The notes below the pieces were generated by a model. It did no database searches. It saw only the letters and a list, made by a program, of their open reading frames with translations, and was not told where the DNA came from. Below, one piece after another: positions 21,139-29,408 of a stretch of 52,105 nt of DNA. Position 1 is the stretch's first letter. Each line of letters starts with the position of its first letter. Position numbers and translations under genes: made by a program. Origin of the DNA: a virus; the IMG/VR virus record IMGVR_UViG_3300017917_002096, positions 1-52,105 of that record. One strand, given 5' to 3'.

Positions 21139-24100
21139 AAAAAATAATAATTGGATTATTTATAGGCATCTTTTTGAGTATATTGAGTGTATTTTCTTAT
21201 GCTCAGACAACTCGTTATACCTGGATGCGTCAAGTAGCTAATTCTTGCTCTGCTATAACCGATGCAAAGAATAATGATCTTTGTTATCAGAAGTCAGATA
21301 ATAGTTTATTCGTGTGTCAAACTACCGCTACTAATTGTGGAGCTTTGGATTGGGTACAGGTCGGTGGTGCTGTTGAATGGGGACACATTGGTGGAACAAT
21401 TTCAGAGCAGTTAGATCTACAGGAGGCACTTGGAACAAAATTAGAGGATGCCCCATCCGATGGTCAGCAATATACTAGAAAAGATGGTTCTTGGTCGTCT
21501 GTGGATGGGATGATATATCCAACACAAGGTATTGCAGTATCAACCGGTACAACTTGGGATACTTCTATTTACGGTACTTCTTCTGAATTTGTTAAGGGAG
21601 ATGGTTCTTTAGATAGTTCTGTATATTTGACTTCTGTAAATTGGGAAGAAATACCTTTATTACAGACGGACAATATTAATTGGGATGGAGTTAATGAAAA
21701 TGTTCTTTCTGCTATAAATTGGGATTATTATGACCCCAATAATTATCCAGTAAATTGGCAAGAAGTTCCAAATTATGAAGACGATCCACTCTCTTTACAT
21801 TTAGATCAGACTTCTCCTCAATCAGTTATTAATGGCGCACCACAGTTTGAAGGACTTCAGTTCGATATTTCTCCAATGTCTTTTACAAATGTAGATGGTA
21901 TTTTAAGGTGGAATCCAACAGAAGGAACACTTGATCTTGGTATGGGTGGTGGAGAAGTTACACAGCAAGTAGGGCAAGAATTATTTATTCAGGTGTATAA
22001 TGATACAGGAGTAGAAATACAGGATGGAACGCCTGTAGCCGTTGTGGGGAGGCATGGTCATTTGCCCAAAGTTGTTCCTGCTCGTTCAGATTCTAATACT
22101 ACTGCAAATGTTCTTGGTTTAGCTACTCAGAATATTCCAACAACTGGAGCAAAGACAGGTTTAGTAACAACATTTGGTCTTGTCAGACAGATAAAAACAG
22201 ATTATTCTGGTACTGGAGATTGGGGAACAACCTGGTCCGCAGGAGATAATCTTTATATTTCTAAAACTATAGCAGGACAGTTGACAAATGCAGAACCAGC
22301 TGAGCCACATCATTCTGATATTGTTGGGCAAGTTGCCACAGTAGGAGCAGCCGGAGTAGGTTCAATTGAGGTTTATATAAGTAGACATAAGACACTAACA
22401 GAACTTTCAGATGTTGATGGTACTGCTTTGACTGTTACAGGACAGATAGCAGTTTGGGATAATGACTCTCAGTATTTTGATTTTAATCATAATATTAGTG
22501 AATTTCTTACTGCGGAAGTAGATCCAACGATATATTCAACTAATAGTGGTAATTTCTGCAAAGGTACAGGGACGCAGATAGCGTGTTCGGACGGGTCGAC
22601 ATACCTGACAGCGGAGACGGATCCCCAAGTAGGTTCGTTGACGAATGGAAAATGGTGTACTAGCGACGGTTCAGCGGTAAATTGCACGACGGACGCCCCG
22701 GTTTTGTCAGAGGTCGATGCAAAGGTAGGAACATTATCTACAAATAAAGTTCCAAAATGGAACACGACCACGCTCGTCGATAGTCAGATATATGACAATG
22801 GAACGAACGTCGGCATCGGCTCTACTGCTCCAGTAGCCAAGCTGGATGTCGATGGGACCATATATGCTCATGGTAACGTAGCGATAGGCACGACCGCTCT
22901 TACTGGTGGTCGTCTTGTTGTGCAGGGTGGGAACGTTGGGATAGGAACAAATACTCCTTCTACGACATTGGATATCGAGGCTAATTCTGCGATCAATGTT
23001 GATATAAACGGAGTACCTACTGGTTATGGTGGGTGTGACGCCAACGCCCTGATACTCACTCATGCTGACGGGGTCGATGGAAGCACGACTTTTACAGAAG
23101 CGAACTGTACTGGTGTGGGAGCTAGAACTTCTACTCGGTATGGTTCTTCACAGATCGACACAGCACAATTCAAGTACGGAACAGCTTCTGCTCTCTTCAA
23201 TAGTGATGGTGGTTTTTCTTATCCGAACGATCCCGTGTTCAATGTTGGTACTGGTGACTTCACTATTGAGTTCTATCTTCGTCTGACATCTTCTGGGACT
23301 TCACTTTATCTGTATTCATATGGTGCTAGTGGAAATCCTGATGAGTTCAGGGCGTGGGTATCGTCTGGTGCAATATCGTACATTTGCGGTACTGGGACCC
23401 GTGCGGCTGGTATTACCGGGATAAATGATGGTCAATGGCATCATATCGCAATAGTCCGGGCTTCTGGTGTCATTAAGACGTATCAGGATGGTGTTGAGAA
23501 AGATAGCGTTGCTGATGGTGACAACTGTAGCGGTACTGGGACCAGTATATTTACTATCGGAGGTTATGGTACGTCATCTTTCTCATTGAACGGCTGGATG
23601 GACGAGATCCGTTACTCTAACATAGCTCGTTACACTTCCACACCGTTCACCCCGCCAACTGCTCCGTTTGACAACGCCTCTGCCGACTCTGCGGTGCGTC
23701 TACAAGAGGGAGGGACGACAAAGTATACTCTGGGTAGGGATGGTGCTGACTTTGGCAAGTTCAAGATCGGCACTACTTCTTTATCGACAAATACAATGTT
23801 GACTATCGATGTAAATGGAAATGTTGGGATCGGAACTACGACCCCATCTTCTCTCTTAAATATTACTACAAACACGACAGCAAAAGGAATAACCACCCAG
23901 ACACAGGCTTCCGCTGATACTGACAGTTACGATATTTTGTTAAATAAGGCTAGAGGGACTGTCACCTCTCCGACGGTCATCACCACAGCAGACGAACTTG
24001 GAACGATACAGTTCAAGGGATACAGCGGCGCTGGTGGATATGTTACTGGAGCGGCGATCAAAGGGATATCAGAGGGTACTGTTGCCACGACAAGAGTGCC

Positions 24101-25607
24101 GGGTCATCTCTCATTCTGGACGGGAACAGATGCGGCCCCCACGGTCCTGACGGAAAGGATGAGGATCAACAGCGGAGGCAATATCGGACTTGGGACCACG
24201 TCTCCGTCATCTCTGCTTGAGGTTGGCGCACAGAAGCTCAATGTGTTGTCGGCAGGGAACGTCGGAGTAGGTGACACCACGCCTGATCTTGCCCTTGAAG
24301 TACAGCCATCGTTCGGTGTCTCGAGTTCCGCTTCCGGCGATGGGGATTATTTCAAAGTTGCGTCTGGCAATGTTGGTATCGGCACAGTTAGTCCATCATC
24401 TATTGTCGATATTGAAGGCAATACTCCAGTTAATGTTCACATCAACAGTAAATCTGCTCCAGCTACAGTTACAGAATATCCGACAGCAAACGGAGATGGT
24501 ACGAGTGGGTTGAAAAATGGATCGAATACTGCATATGCAGAATGCTTATCTGTTGGAACGCAACTTGAGATCACCTCTATCGGGTGGTTCATGTCAAAAA
24601 CTGGAAGTCCAACTGGTAGTGCTTATGCAAAGGTATATGCCTCTACAGGAACAGTTGGGACCGACGCAAAGCCAACCGGGTCCGCTCTATATACTTCCAA
24701 TGCTTTAGATGTCTCAACATTGACGGGTTCAGTTACGGAGAAAACCTTCACATTTTCTTCCAATCCCACAGTCTCTGTTGGTAATGTCTGCATATCCATA
24801 GAGTTTACAGGGGGGAGCGGATCCAATTATGTAAACGTCCAAACCGATGGAAGCTCGCCAACATATACTACGGGGAACTTTTCTGCTTATTATTCATCTT
24901 GGACGGCCTATAGCACGACCGATTTGACTTTTAAGATCACTGGTATTTCTGGAACTTCAAGTTCCATAATGTATCAGTCCTCTGGTACGAATGTGTGGAC
25001 CGTTGGAGTAGATGGAGCAGATGCGTCAAAGTTTAAGGTTGGGACAACAGCTCTGTCAACGAACACAAGACTCACCATAGACGCTAGTGGGAATGTTGGC
25101 ATTGGAAGCACCTCACCAGCGTCGCTACTTGATGTTGGTACAAAACTTAATGTTCTATCAGCCGGAAATGTTGGGATAGGGACGACTGTTCCTGTAAGTT
25201 CTCTCGCAGTCTCCGGCAATATGTCCATCGGAACGACATACGCCGCAACGTCAGCCCCGACGAATGGTCTGATCGTCGTTGGCAATACCGGGATAGGGAC
25301 GAGTTCGCCATCTGGTCGCTTGGATGTCGAGGGCGGGGACGTGTTCATCGGCACGGGGACGCTGACCAACGCAACGGCTGGCGATGACCTATCTGTGACC
25401 GGGGCATTAGAGGTAGACAGTAACATCTACGCTATCGGCAATGTGTCAATAGGCACTCTGTCACCAACGTACAAGCTGACAGTCGATGGGACGATATATA
25501 GTACGGGCATGACAGTATCTGGCAATGTTGGGATATCAACGACCGGGGCTTCATGCACTATCACAGCAATAACTGGTGGGATCATAACGGGAGGGTCTTG
25601 CTCATGA
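21135..25607 (+). CDS. Giant fibre-like protein with signal peptide and GNVGIGT repeats
   Basis: This 1,490-residue protein starts with a classic Sec signal (MKKIIIGLFIGIFLSILSVF then SYAQ), odd for a virion part. Next comes a Cys-containing block, then a region with PVAVVGRHGHLPKVVPARSD. Many repeats of the type GNVGIGTTTPSSLLDVG occur between about 560 and 1480, familiar from long surface fibres. A LamG-like domain (about 631-852; FTIEFYLRLTSSG, WHHIAIVR, MDEIRYSNIARY) is inserted, and a second beta-sandwich lies near 1095-1275. It lacks a chaperone end. It may be a host-derived adhesin or a receptor-binding fibre. Parts are GC-rich (36 of 60 at 22561-22620). Confidence 0.65.
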   Translation: MKKIIIGLFIGIFLSILSVFSYAQTTRYTWMRQVANSCSAITDAKNNDLCYQKSDNSLFVCQTTATNCGALDWVQVGGAVEWGHIGGTISEQLDLQEALGTKLEDAPSDGQQYTRKDGSWSSVDGMIYPTQGIAVSTGTTWDTSIYGTSSEFVKGDGSLDSSVYLTSVNWEEIPLLQTDNINWDGVNENVLSAINWDYYDPNNYPVNWQEVPNYEDDPLSLHLDQTSPQSVINGAPQFEGLQFDISPMSFTNVDGILRWNPTEGTLDLGMGGGEVTQQVGQELFIQVYNDTGVEIQDGTPVAVVGRHGHLPKVVPARSDSNTTANVLGLATQNIPTTGAKTGLVTTFGLVRQIKTDYSGTGDWGTTWSAGDNLYISKTIAGQLTNAEPAEPHHSDIVGQVATVGAAGVGSIEVYISRHKTLTELSDVDGTALTVTGQIAVWDNDSQYFDFNHNISEFLTAEVDPTIYSTNSGNFCKGTGTQIACSDGSTYLTAETDPQVGSLTNGKWCTSDGSAVNCTTDAPVLSEVDAKVGTLSTNKVPKWNTTTLVDSQIYDNGTNVGIGSTAPVAKLDVDGTIYAHGNVAIGTTALTGGRLVVQGGNVGIGTNTPSTTLDIEANSAINVDINGVPTGYGGCDANALILTHADGVDGSTTFTEANCTGVGARTSTRYGSSQIDTAQFKYGTASALFNSDGGFSYPNDPVFNVGTGDFTIEFYLRLTSSGTSLYLYSYGASGNPDEFRAWVSSGAISYICGTGTRAAGITGINDGQWHHIAIVRASGVIKTYQDGVEKDSVADGDNCSGTGTSIFTIGGYGTSSFSLNGWMDEIRYSNIARYTSTPFTPPTAPFDNASADSAVRLQEGGTTKYTLGRDGADFGKFKIGTTSLSTNTMLTIDVNGNVGIGTTTPSSLLNITTNTTAKGITTQTQASADTDSYDILLNKARGTVTSPTVITTADELGTIQFKGYSGAGGYVTGAAIKGISEGTVATTRVPGHLSFWTGTDAAPTVLTERMRINSGGNIGLGTTSPSSLLEVGAQKLNVLSAGNVGVGDTTPDLALEVQPSFGVSSSASGDGDYFKVASGNVGIGTVSPSSIVDIEGNTPVNVHINSKSAPATVTEYPTANGDGTSGLKNGSNTAYAECLSVGTQLEITSIGWFMSKTGSPTGSAYAKVYASTGTVGTDAKPTGSALYTSNALDVSTLTGSVTEKTFTFSSNPTVSVGNVCISIEFTGGSGSNYVNVQTDGSSPTYTTGNFSAYYSSWTAYSTTDLTFKITGISGTSSSIMYQSSGTNVWTVGVDGADASKFKVGTTALSTNTRLTIDASGNVGIGSTSPASLLDVGTKLNVLSAGNVGIGTTVPVSSLAVSGNMSIGTTYAATSAPTNGLIVVGNTGIGTSSPSGRLDVEGGDVFIGTGTLTNATAGDDLSVTGALEVDSNIYAIGNVSIGTLSPTYKLTVDGTIYSTGMTVSGNVGISTTGASCTITAITGGIITGGSCS

Positions 25608-25930
25608 GGACGATATTCTTACTAGCTTTATCTGTAATGTTCTTAACCACAGTTAGAGCAGAAGTGTTTCAGTTGTTGGATGACGGATCATATCTGACTA
25701 CTACAGGAGTTAAATCAAAACAAGATATAGAAGCAGAAGTTTTAAAGGCTCAACAGGATTATAGTGACAGTGTAGATTATTGCGAGAAAAGGATAGCAGA
25801 AAAAAGAGCAATACTTGATACGGTATTACTAGAACAAGAAGAAGTGCGTTTATTGGAACCAGAAGTACTTATTTTAGAAGATCAGCCTGTTGAAGTCGTG
25901 ACTTCAGTTGATAATGTTGTTTATCAGTAA
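25604..25930 (+). CDS. Secreted or periplasmic coiled-coil protein
   Basis: The ATG at 25604 overlaps the fibre stop and has GGAGGG upstream; the longer frame is a shadow. Residues 1-19 (MRTIFLLALSVMFLTTVRA) form a signal peptide. The mature part (about 90 residues) has a helical, Glu-rich middle (residues 40-75) and a Val/Glu-rich tail. Like the preceding giant protein it seems to be exported; both may work together on the cell surface. No family is recognised. Confidence 0.6.
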   Translation: MRTIFLLALSVMFLTTVRAEVFQLLDDGSYLTTTGVKSKQDIEAEVLKAQQDYSDSVDYCEKRIAEKRAILDTVLLEQEEVRLLEPEVLILEDQPVEVVTSVDNVVYQ

Positions 25931-25933
25931 AAT

Positions 25934-26416
25934 ATGATAGTAAAAGATAAGATCACTTCGCAATTATATGAAGTTATTGTCGATGATGGTGGTATTGCTT
26001 TAATGACATCTACTACTCCAATTGGGACTTTTTTGCCAATTATTAAAGCAGACGATGATACTTATTGGGAATTTATTGTTGAAAGTGGCACCATAGCAGT
26101 TAAGGAGAGTTCTTCTGTAACAGAAACTATTAATTTTGTTAGAGATAGGATAACATCTCAACTGTGGCAATTCAAGGTAGCAGATGGGCAGTTCTATTTA
26201 TTGGCAAGCACTCAAGTAGGTTATACTCGCATACTTGAGATAAAGGTCGATAATTATAATGAAATATTAGTAGATGATATTGTTGAAGATGGTATAAAGT
26301 TCACAATTGGGGACGATGTTACTAAAGTTGTTGAAACTTTTGAATATTATGATATAAAGTTGACAGCAGACGAATTATATAAGCAAAATGTTGTAATAGA
26401 AGGTTTAAAATTATGA
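25934..26416 (+). CDS. Tail-associated protein with internal duplication
   Basis: The 160-residue protein has two related halves: KDKITSQLYEVIVDDGGIAL (4-23) and RDRITSQLWQFKVADGQFYL (70-89). The DRITxQLW motif recurs in phage structural proteins. The C-terminal part is acidic. It overlaps the next gene by 4 nt. A role in the virion is likely but unspecified. Confidence 0.55.
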   Translation: MIVKDKITSQLYEVIVDDGGIALMTSTTPIGTFLPIIKADDDTYWEFIVESGTIAVKESSSVTETINFVRDRITSQLWQFKVADGQFYLLASTQVGYTRILEIKVDNYNEILVDDIVEDGIKFTIGDDVTKVVETFEYYDIKLTADELYKQNVVIEGLKL

Positions 26417-26685
26417 AGAGAAAGTATGTTCTTGGCACAGCAGTAAAAGTTACCTCCATTGTCAGTACGACTCCTGATGCTATGTATATTACAGTTAAAG
26501 ATCCAAACGGAACGACAAAATTGGATGAAGGAGCAATGTCAAGAGATAGTGATAGAGTTTATTCTTATATTTATCAGAGTTCGGATATTGATACGCAGGG
26601 TATATATAATATAATAATCAAAGCTGTAAATGGAAGTTATACTTCCGTAACCACTACGCAGATCGAGATGGAAGATCAGCCGTAA
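26413..26685 (+). CDS. Small Ig-like beta-sandwich protein
   Basis: The 90-residue protein shows strands typical of a single Ig-like phage domain: AVKVTSIVS, AMYITVKDPNG, RVYSYIYQSSDIDTQGIYNIIIKA. The start overlaps the preceding stop by 4 nt (ATGA). No signal peptide is present. It probably decorates a virion protein or forms part of the tail. Confidence 0.55.
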   Translation: MKRKYVLGTAVKVTSIVSTTPDAMYITVKDPNGTTKLDEGAMSRDSDRVYSYIYQSSDIDTQGIYNIIIKAVNGSYTSVTTTQIEMEDQP

Positions 26686-26703
26686 ATAGCTATTGGAGAC
26701 ATC

Positions 26704-26934
26704 ATGGGTTCAGATAAACAACAAGAGCAAAGCGACTGGTACGAGTACAAACGATTAGTTCTGGCAGCCTTAGAGCAATCTGATAGAAATCACAGAGAAC
26801 TTGTAAAGAAAGTAGGCGATCTAGAGGTTGCTGTTGCAATGTTACAGACAAAGGCTAGTATTTGGGGTGCAATTGCTGGTTTTATATGTAGTTTTATTGC
26901 TTCTATAATTCTTTATATATTTAAAGGTCGTTAA
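26704..26934 (+). CDS. XhlA-like tail-anchored protein, holin candidate
   Basis: The 76-residue protein has a helical coiled-coil N-terminal part (YEYKRLVLAALEQSDRNHREL) and one C-terminal transmembrane helix (about 54-73), ending KGR. This layout matches hemolysin XhlA-like and related phage lysis-region proteins. It is followed closely by a three-span membrane protein, so a holin pair is possible. GGAG precedes the start. Confidence 0.6.
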   Translation: MGSDKQQEQSDWYEYKRLVLAALEQSDRNHRELVKKVGDLEVAVAMLQTKASIWGAIAGFICSFIASIILYIFKGR

Positions 26935-26935
26935 A

Positions 26936-27361
26936 ATGAATAACATTGAAGTCATAGGGTTACTTATACAGTTAGTAGTTCCAATATTCGGAACTATAAT
27001 AACTTGGAAAATATATAAACTTATTAATCATGGTAATGGTTGGTGGTTGATGAGTGCCGGGTTCTTTATGTTCTTTATTCAAACTCTTATTACTCTGTTT
27101 GCTCCTAAAGATAGTGCATTTTGGTATGATATTAGATTAGTATATTCTCCAGTATTAACAAGAAGTTTCTTTTTGTTGAGTGCCTATCGTATCTTGCTTG
27201 CAGCCACAGAAGAACATAAAGAAAAATTAGCAGCCGAGCATGCCGCAGAAGATAATTTAAGTAAATTAAGAGAATTAACAGAAAAGATAGATAATGTTGT
27301 AACAAATTGTAATTATTGGGATGAAGAAAGTAAAAAGTGCAACTTATTAAAAGATAAATAG
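26936..27361 (+). CDS. Membrane protein with about three spans, holin candidate
   Basis: The 141-residue protein has hydrophobic segments at about 5-24, 35-55 and 70-90, followed by a coiled-coil cytoplasmic tail with two Cys. It begins two bases after the previous gene. Together they resemble a lysis pair, but no endolysin was found nearby, so the assignment stays tentative. Confidence 0.55.
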   Translation: MNNIEVIGLLIQLVVPIFGTIITWKIYKLINHGNGWWLMSAGFFMFFIQTLITLFAPKDSAFWYDIRLVYSPVLTRSFFLLSAYRILLAATEEHKEKLAAEHAAEDNLSKLRELTEKIDNVVTNCNYWDEESKKCNLLKDK

Positions 27362-27363
27362 AT

Positions 27364-27540
27364 ATGCTGATCGAACTTACTGATAACCAGTATGATGCTC
27401 TCTTGCACGATCTAAGAGATATTGCGTTCTATTTAAAGAAGACCTCAGAATATTTTGATGAAGAAGGAATGAAGAATTGTTATATTCGTCTTATACAGAT
27501 AAAAGAAGAACTTAGACAATGCACAGATACGAAAGATTAA
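27364..27540 (+). CDS. 58-residue helical unknown protein
   Basis: The ATG at 27364 lies two bases after the preceding stop and the frame ends one base before the next ATG. The product (MLIELTDNQYDALLHDLRDI...) is an amphipathic helical protein with two Cys. No clear ribosome site is present; coupling is likely. No function is recognised. Confidence 0.5.
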   Translation: MLIELTDNQYDALLHDLRDIAFYLKKTSEYFDEEGMKNCYIRLIQIKEELRQCTDTKD

Positions 27541-27541
27541 T

Positions 27542-27937
27542 ATGCCTAGAATGATGGGAGCTGATAATCCTGCTTATAGAGGTGGGGTTACACATCTTAG
27601 AACCTTGATAAGAAATTCAAAGATGTATAAAGATTGGAAAGAAATAGTTTATCAGAAAGACAGATATAAATGCTGTCATTGTGGTATGTTTGGTGATAGA
27701 AGAAGTCTTGAAGTTCATCATGTAGACAGAGAATTTGCAGATATTTTACAAGATTTTATAAAGAAATATGAAGACAAATATGAACTTCCAAGAGATGAAC
27801 AAAAGTTATTAATGTTAGCTGAGGTTTATGCTCCTTTCTGGGTTGTCAAAAACGGCATATCTTTATGCAAGCAATGTCATAAAGATCATCACAGGAAGGA
27901 AAGAGAGATGCTTAAAAATGCAGATACCATTCATTAA
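27542..27937 (+). CDS. HNH endonuclease
   Basis: The 131-residue protein carries a complete HNH site: CCHC at 44-47, EVHHVD (57-62) with both His, and LCKQCH (108-113) with the last His. The N-terminal NPAYRGG and WKEIVYQKD are typical of free-standing phage HNH enzymes. It would nick or cut DNA with a metal ion. It sits as a separate gene between a helical protein and neck genes and may be a homing enzyme. It contrasts with the degenerate HNH-like protein at 6659. Confidence 0.85.
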   Translation: MPRMMGADNPAYRGGVTHLRTLIRNSKMYKDWKEIVYQKDRYKCCHCGMFGDRRSLEVHHVDREFADILQDFIKKYEDKYELPRDEQKLLMLAEVYAPFWVVKNGISLCKQCHKDHHRKEREMLKNADTIH

Positions 27938-28298
27938 AGACCTTATTAGAATAAATGGGACTAAAATATATATTTATATGGGAATGAAATCTGCTGGTGA
28001 TGATTTTGATCCATATACAAAGAATTATACTTATACTGATATGAACCCAAAAGTAATAAAGGGCTACATTCAGATGATATCTCCAGAGAAACTTGTATGG
28101 AAGCAATACGGGTTACAAGAGATGGGTGCAGTAGAAGTCCTATGTGAATCTAAATATAAAGAGCTTTTTAAACATTGTAATCGAGTTGTTATAAACGGAG
28201 AAGATTATAGTGTCTTTAAGGTAGGCTCAGGAAATAGAGTTCTAGTGCAAGATCGACCCGGTGATATTATTAGAGTTGTTCTTGAAAAGAAGGGGTAA
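27918..28298 (+). CDS. Probable neck protein
   Basis: The frame opens earlier, but the ATG at 27918, overlapping the HNH gene end by 20 nt, gives the natural N-terminus MQIPFIKDLIRINGTKIYIYMG. The 126-residue product is beta-rich with a terminal VQDRPGDIIRVVLEKKG, similar in layout to head-completion or tail-completion proteins. Its neighbours are other neck-type genes. Assignment is by position. Confidence 0.45.
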   Translation: MQIPFIKDLIRINGTKIYIYMGMKSAGDDFDPYTKNYTYTDMNPKVIKGYIQMISPEKLVWKQYGLQEMGAVEVLCESKYKELFKHCNRVVINGEDYSVFKVGSGNRVLVQDRPGDIIRVVLEKKG

Positions 28299-28300
28299 GC

Positions 28301-28762
28301 ATGTACTTTACACGCACTCGTAATGTAGAATTATCTGTCATACAGGGTATTGAGGACGCAGTTAACAATAGTTGGACTGGTATTCCTGTATTAAAGGCTT
28401 TTTTGAAGGCATACTCTACACAATTGCCCTGTATTTGCGTCAGGATGCTCTCAGTTGATAGTTTTCGTAAAGAGATAGGTGCGAATACGCTTAGACAACA
28501 ATATCTCTTCTCCGTTGATATATTCGCAAAATCAGATGGTCAGAGGCTTGATCTGGCTGATTTTATTACGAATACTGTAAAAGAGGGCTTTATTTACTAT
28601 GAATATTCTCATAGTTCTGGTAATGCTGAACAGCTAACAAGAGAGACAGATGGTAGGATAATATTCTTATCTTTTATTAATAATGAGAGGGTTGACTTTT
28701 CCGATGATGTTGAAGAACATGATCGATTTAGGCATAGTATTAGTTTTTCTGTAGAGAAGTAA
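28301..28762 (+). CDS. Probable tail completion protein
   Basis: The 153-residue protein follows AGGGG. An N-terminal helix (LSVIQGIEDAVNNSW) is followed by strands and a C-terminal beta region (HDRFRHSISFSVEK). This alpha/beta layout and the place between neck and tail tube genes match tail terminator proteins of siphoviruses. No diagnostic motif is seen. Confidence 0.5.
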   Translation: MYFTRTRNVELSVIQGIEDAVNNSWTGIPVLKAFLKAYSTQLPCICVRMLSVDSFRKEIGANTLRQQYLFSVDIFAKSDGQRLDLADFITNTVKEGFIYYEYSHSSGNAEQLTRETDGRIIFLSFINNERVDFSDDVEEHDRFRHSISFSVEK

Positions 28763-28763
28763 T

Positions 28764-29324
28764 ATGGCAGTTAAAAGAACTGTTAAAATAAAGAACGATC
28801 TTCCAGCAGTAAAAGCGAAAATAACTAAGGCTTTAAAAATAGATCTCACTGAATCTGGAGATATTATACGACAAGTTTTGATTAATTTTATAGATGATGC
28901 TAGAAAGCGTCCTAAAAAAGTAAAAGAAGAAAGGTATAAAGGGCGTTATTCTAAACACATAGAAGATGTTCTTGAGATAAAAAAGACAAAGAATGGTATT
29001 GGTATTGGAGATATCGAGAAACTAGACAAAGAAGTTCCATATTGGAAAGTACTTAATTTCGGTGGTTATACCCCCCCATCTACGATAGGTATTTTTACAA
29101 ACGGTATGCCAAAACCAGGGGTTACTGGCGGATCATTCATGTATACTAAGAATGGTGGTTTGATGATACCACAGAAACCAATTCAAGGTATACATTTTAT
29201 AGAGAAAACTGCAAGTTGGATCAGAAAGAATATGCGAGCCCATATTGGTGGTATAATTGGTAAAATATTTAAGGATAATAGAAATACTTCCTTAATAACA
29301 TTGAACAAAAAGAAGAACTTTTAG
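28764..29324 (+). CDS. HK97 gp10-like neck protein
   Basis: The 186-residue, highly basic protein contains a helical start, then VLEIKKTKNGIGIGD and WKVLNFGGYTPP, resembling the HK97 gp10 family that joins head and tail. A C-terminal basic helix follows (RKNMRAHIGGIIGKIF). It lies just before the tail tube gene. A modestly supported assignment. Confidence 0.55.
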   Translation: MAVKRTVKIKNDLPAVKAKITKALKIDLTESGDIIRQVLINFIDDARKRPKKVKEERYKGRYSKHIEDVLEIKKTKNGIGIGDIEKLDKEVPYWKVLNFGGYTPPSTIGIFTNGMPKPGVTGGSFMYTKNGGLMIPQKPIQGIHFIEKTASWIRKNMRAHIGGIIGKIFKDNRNTSLITLNKKKNF

Positions 29325-29360
29325 TAAGGCGAACATAAATAGTAAGATCGGGATAGCCAA

Positions 29361-29377
29361 AGTCTAAAGGTGAGACT
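29361..29377 (+). other. Small hairpin upstream of tail tube gene
   Basis: AGTCT and AGACT are complementary around AAAGGTG, in the 84-bp gap before the tail tube gene. No T-run follows, so it is not a terminator. It may stabilise or process the abundant downstream message. Boundaries are approximate. Confidence 0.3.
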
Positions 29378-29408
29378 GAGGCAATTAATTCTCTAAGGAG
29401 GAGAAAAG

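Noticed and set aside
24974-25426. 150-residue minus-strand frame in the fibre gene
   Set aside because: Shadow created by GC-rich GNVGIGT repeats.
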